Source of the DNA: Macrolepiota albuminosa | Taxonomy: Eukaryota; Basidiomycota; Agaricomycetes; Agaricales; Agaricaceae | NCBI GenBank assembly: GCA_027475525.1 | Contig: JAMWFC010000091.1 | Location: 1,032,042 to 1,096,041 of the forward strand | Length of the DNA: 64,000 nucleotides | Direction of reading: 5' to 3' | Shown: positions 62,475-64,000 of the stretch, one piece after another | Position numbering within the stretch: position 1 is the stretch's first letter | Layout of the letters: each line of letters starts with the position of its first letter | The notes under the pieces: generated by a model | What the model was told of the DNA's origin: nothing | Database searches by the model: none | What the model saw: the letters and a program-made list of their open reading frames with translations, nothing else | Position numbers and translations under genes: made by a program

Positions 62475-63550
62475 TCAAGCATCAACAGCCGGCGCACAGT
62501 CTGACAGCCGTTTTCGAGGCGAAAATACGACTCTGTGCTCTTGCTCTGAGTCGTCGTCGTCTTCATCAACATCATCAACATCCTCCTTTCGTCCTTTCTC
62601 AGACCCAGACGCCTCATCACAATCCAACTCCCCATCCTTGTCATCGCTACCACTCGCCCTCACACTCGTATTCTCGGCCACTCACCCTCACACTCATATT
62701 CTCGGCCAACCACCTCCCCTCTCCACCAACACTCGCAATCATGGACGAGTCTTCATCAAAATATGCCGGGCCAAACCTATTGCTCGTTCTCCTTATAAGC
62801 CCGCCACCGCCACCGCTCCCATCCTTGTCGTTTGGCATAAACGCATATGGACTTGCACTCGAGAGCAACGTCTTGTTGTCCCCCTCCCTCTGACCCTTCT
62901 CATCCTCGTCCCCCTGGTCCTGGTCTTCCTCATTCCCAACAGCACCTTGCCCACCCCGATCTGAGAATCAACCAAACATCCAAATCCATCGAAAGCCTCG
63001 AAGGTCCTCGGCACATACATTCCCGCTCCCACACCAGGCCTCAAGAACCCATAAGACGCACTCACACCCGCACTGGGCTCGTCGCCCTGCCCCCAGCTCG
63101 CAGCACGCCGCTCAGCCGTGATCGTACCCTCCGTCCCTTTCTCCTTGCCCATCCCATTTCCCTGTCCATGGCCATCGGCCTCAGTGTCGCTCCTACCCCC
63201 ACCTCTGCCATGGTGCCGCTAGTAATGCCGCAGCACCTCCTCGCTCCGCCGTGTGATATTGATCGTCTCGTCTGTGTTTGTGCGTGAAAACACAGGCGCA
63301 GCAATGCTTGCAGTGGTGGGTGTTGTTGCTGTTGTCATTCTCGGTGCTACCAGCATCGTTCTCGGCTTGTGCTCGTGCTCGTAGGGATGGCAGTCGTGGT
63401 GGTTGGACTCGTCAATGTGGATGTGGATACACCGCTATGGCCTGTCCGTCCCTTCTTGGCACTCGCATGGGTGTTGCTGCTGCCATTGCTGCCACCAGTG
63501 TCAAAAGAAATAATTGTGGCGGGCATGAAATATATGACGACAACAGATTT
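62475..63550 (-). pseudogene. Unrecognised low-complexity gene on the minus strand
   Basis: Linked minus-strand frames: DTGGSNGSSNTHASAKKGRT, STSTLTSPTTTTAIPTSTST, TTPTTASIAAPVFSRTNTDE, TINITRRSEEVLRHY, a TAG, then EADGHGQGNGMGKEKGTEGT, GVSASYGFLRPGVGAGMYVP, a frame change, SASPYAFMPNDKDGSGGGGG, LIRRTSNRFGPAYFDEDSSM and, at the end, an acidic run (KEDVDDVDEDDDDSEQEH). The codon pattern and block order look like one gene that has taken a stop and at least two frameshifts. The Ser/Thr-rich start could be a linker or a cell-surface stalk. No family assigned. Confidence 0.4.
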
Positions 63551-64000
63551 TGAGAGTCACAATAGGTGAAAATTAAGATATGTAGCAAAATAGCAATAAG
63601 TTGAAATTGTTGTTTAAAACATATTTTTTCTCAGGATTCTATGAAGCACATGGGGTGTTTTGGAGTGCAAAGGGCATGTATTTCCGGAGGGCGATTTAAA
63701 AATAATTATTTCGGATTTTTAAAAAATATTTTAAATAAAAATAGAACAACTCTCTCACGCAAACCTTAAATCTGTGACAAGTACCCCGGTAATAAAATGG
63801 GCTGTTTGAGTGTGGGAATTGATGGGGGGGTGCGGGCAGTGTAGTAGAAGGGGTGTGTGGAAGAAAAATTGATGGTTTGATGATGGGAAAAGCGGGAAAA
63901 TTGAGATTGAGCGCAGGGGTGTTTATGTTGATTATTGTGACGTGCGAGTGTTGTCACGGTGATTTTTGTGATGTTTGAGGGTGTTTGTGATGGGAAAGGG
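63551..64000. other. AT-rich right edge without gene
   Basis: Contains AT-rich runs around 63690-63750 and simple GTG/TGG-rich sequence near 63810-64000. No feature supported. Confidence 0.5.

Noticed and set aside
62410..62964. Plus-strand 184-codon Ser/Thr-rich frame
   Set aside because: Low-complexity shadow of the minus-strand gene with acidic and Gly-rich blocks. It has no motif of its own.
1..64000. tRNA, rRNA, CRISPR arrays, bacterial-type operons
   Set aside because: Nothing fitting was seen on either strand. The window is eukaryotic and CRISPR-like regular spacing is absent.

Overview
The window looks like transposon-rich DNA from a mushroom-forming basidiomycete (Agaricomycetes). 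The evidence is the retroelement families present (Ty3/gypsy chromoviruses with self-priming LTRs, a second gypsy lineage with a GPY/F-type integrase end, and Ty1/copia), fungal-sized 44-55 nt GT-AG introns with CTAAC/CTAAT branch sites, and relics of host genes resembling MAD1, RTC1/WDR24 and LSM8. Almost every coding region is broken. The breaks are mostly C-to-T or G-to-A transitions, very often at CpG and turning CGA or CAG into stops, which suggests methylation-linked deamination or a RIP-like process. No rRNA, tRNA or CRISPR was seen, and no host gene looks intact.

Layout. 1-5.7 kb is AT-rich and holds diverged repeats plus two host-gene fragments. 5.7-9.36 kb is the 3' half of a chromovirus on the minus strand (B1), split by two solo LTRs. 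9.43-19.09 kb is a complete-ended but internally deleted minus-strand chromovirus (A), bounded by 770-bp LTRs and a CCTGT target duplication. Between its pol and its 3' LTR, A carries a convergent, intron-containing gene on the opposite strand. 19.1-23.4 kb holds fragments B3 (minus, split by a solo LTR) and H (plus). 23.4-42.7 kb is a nest: chromovirus B2 is split by gypsy element C (24.68-39.03 kb), and C is split by copia element D (27.74-32.98 kb) and by an insertion of about 1 kb. 42.7-55.04 kb is a second nest: copia E is split by a solo LTR of family A, which is itself split by gypsy element F (45.95-53.91 kb), the youngest and most complete element. 55-64 kb is single-copy-looking sequence with decayed genes: an acidic, coiled-coil-rich gene of unknown function, a repeat-rich reading frame, a MAD1 pseudogene, and an unrecognised low-complexity gene on the minus strand.

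How the parts work together. Each autonomous retroelement would supply Gag, protease, reverse transcriptase, RNase H and integrase. Three priming designs are visible: Tf1-like self-priming (A and B), a half-tRNA initiator-Met-like site (D and E), and a conventional TGG-starting site (F). F keeps gag and protease in one frame and appears to join pol to it by -1 frameshifting at a canonical GGGAAAC heptamer. A and H share an unusual tandem pair of aspartic protease domains. The most novel-looking item is the antisense Zn2Cys6-like/coiled-coil gene inside element A. All coordinates and relationships were read by eye; no alignment or database search was run.
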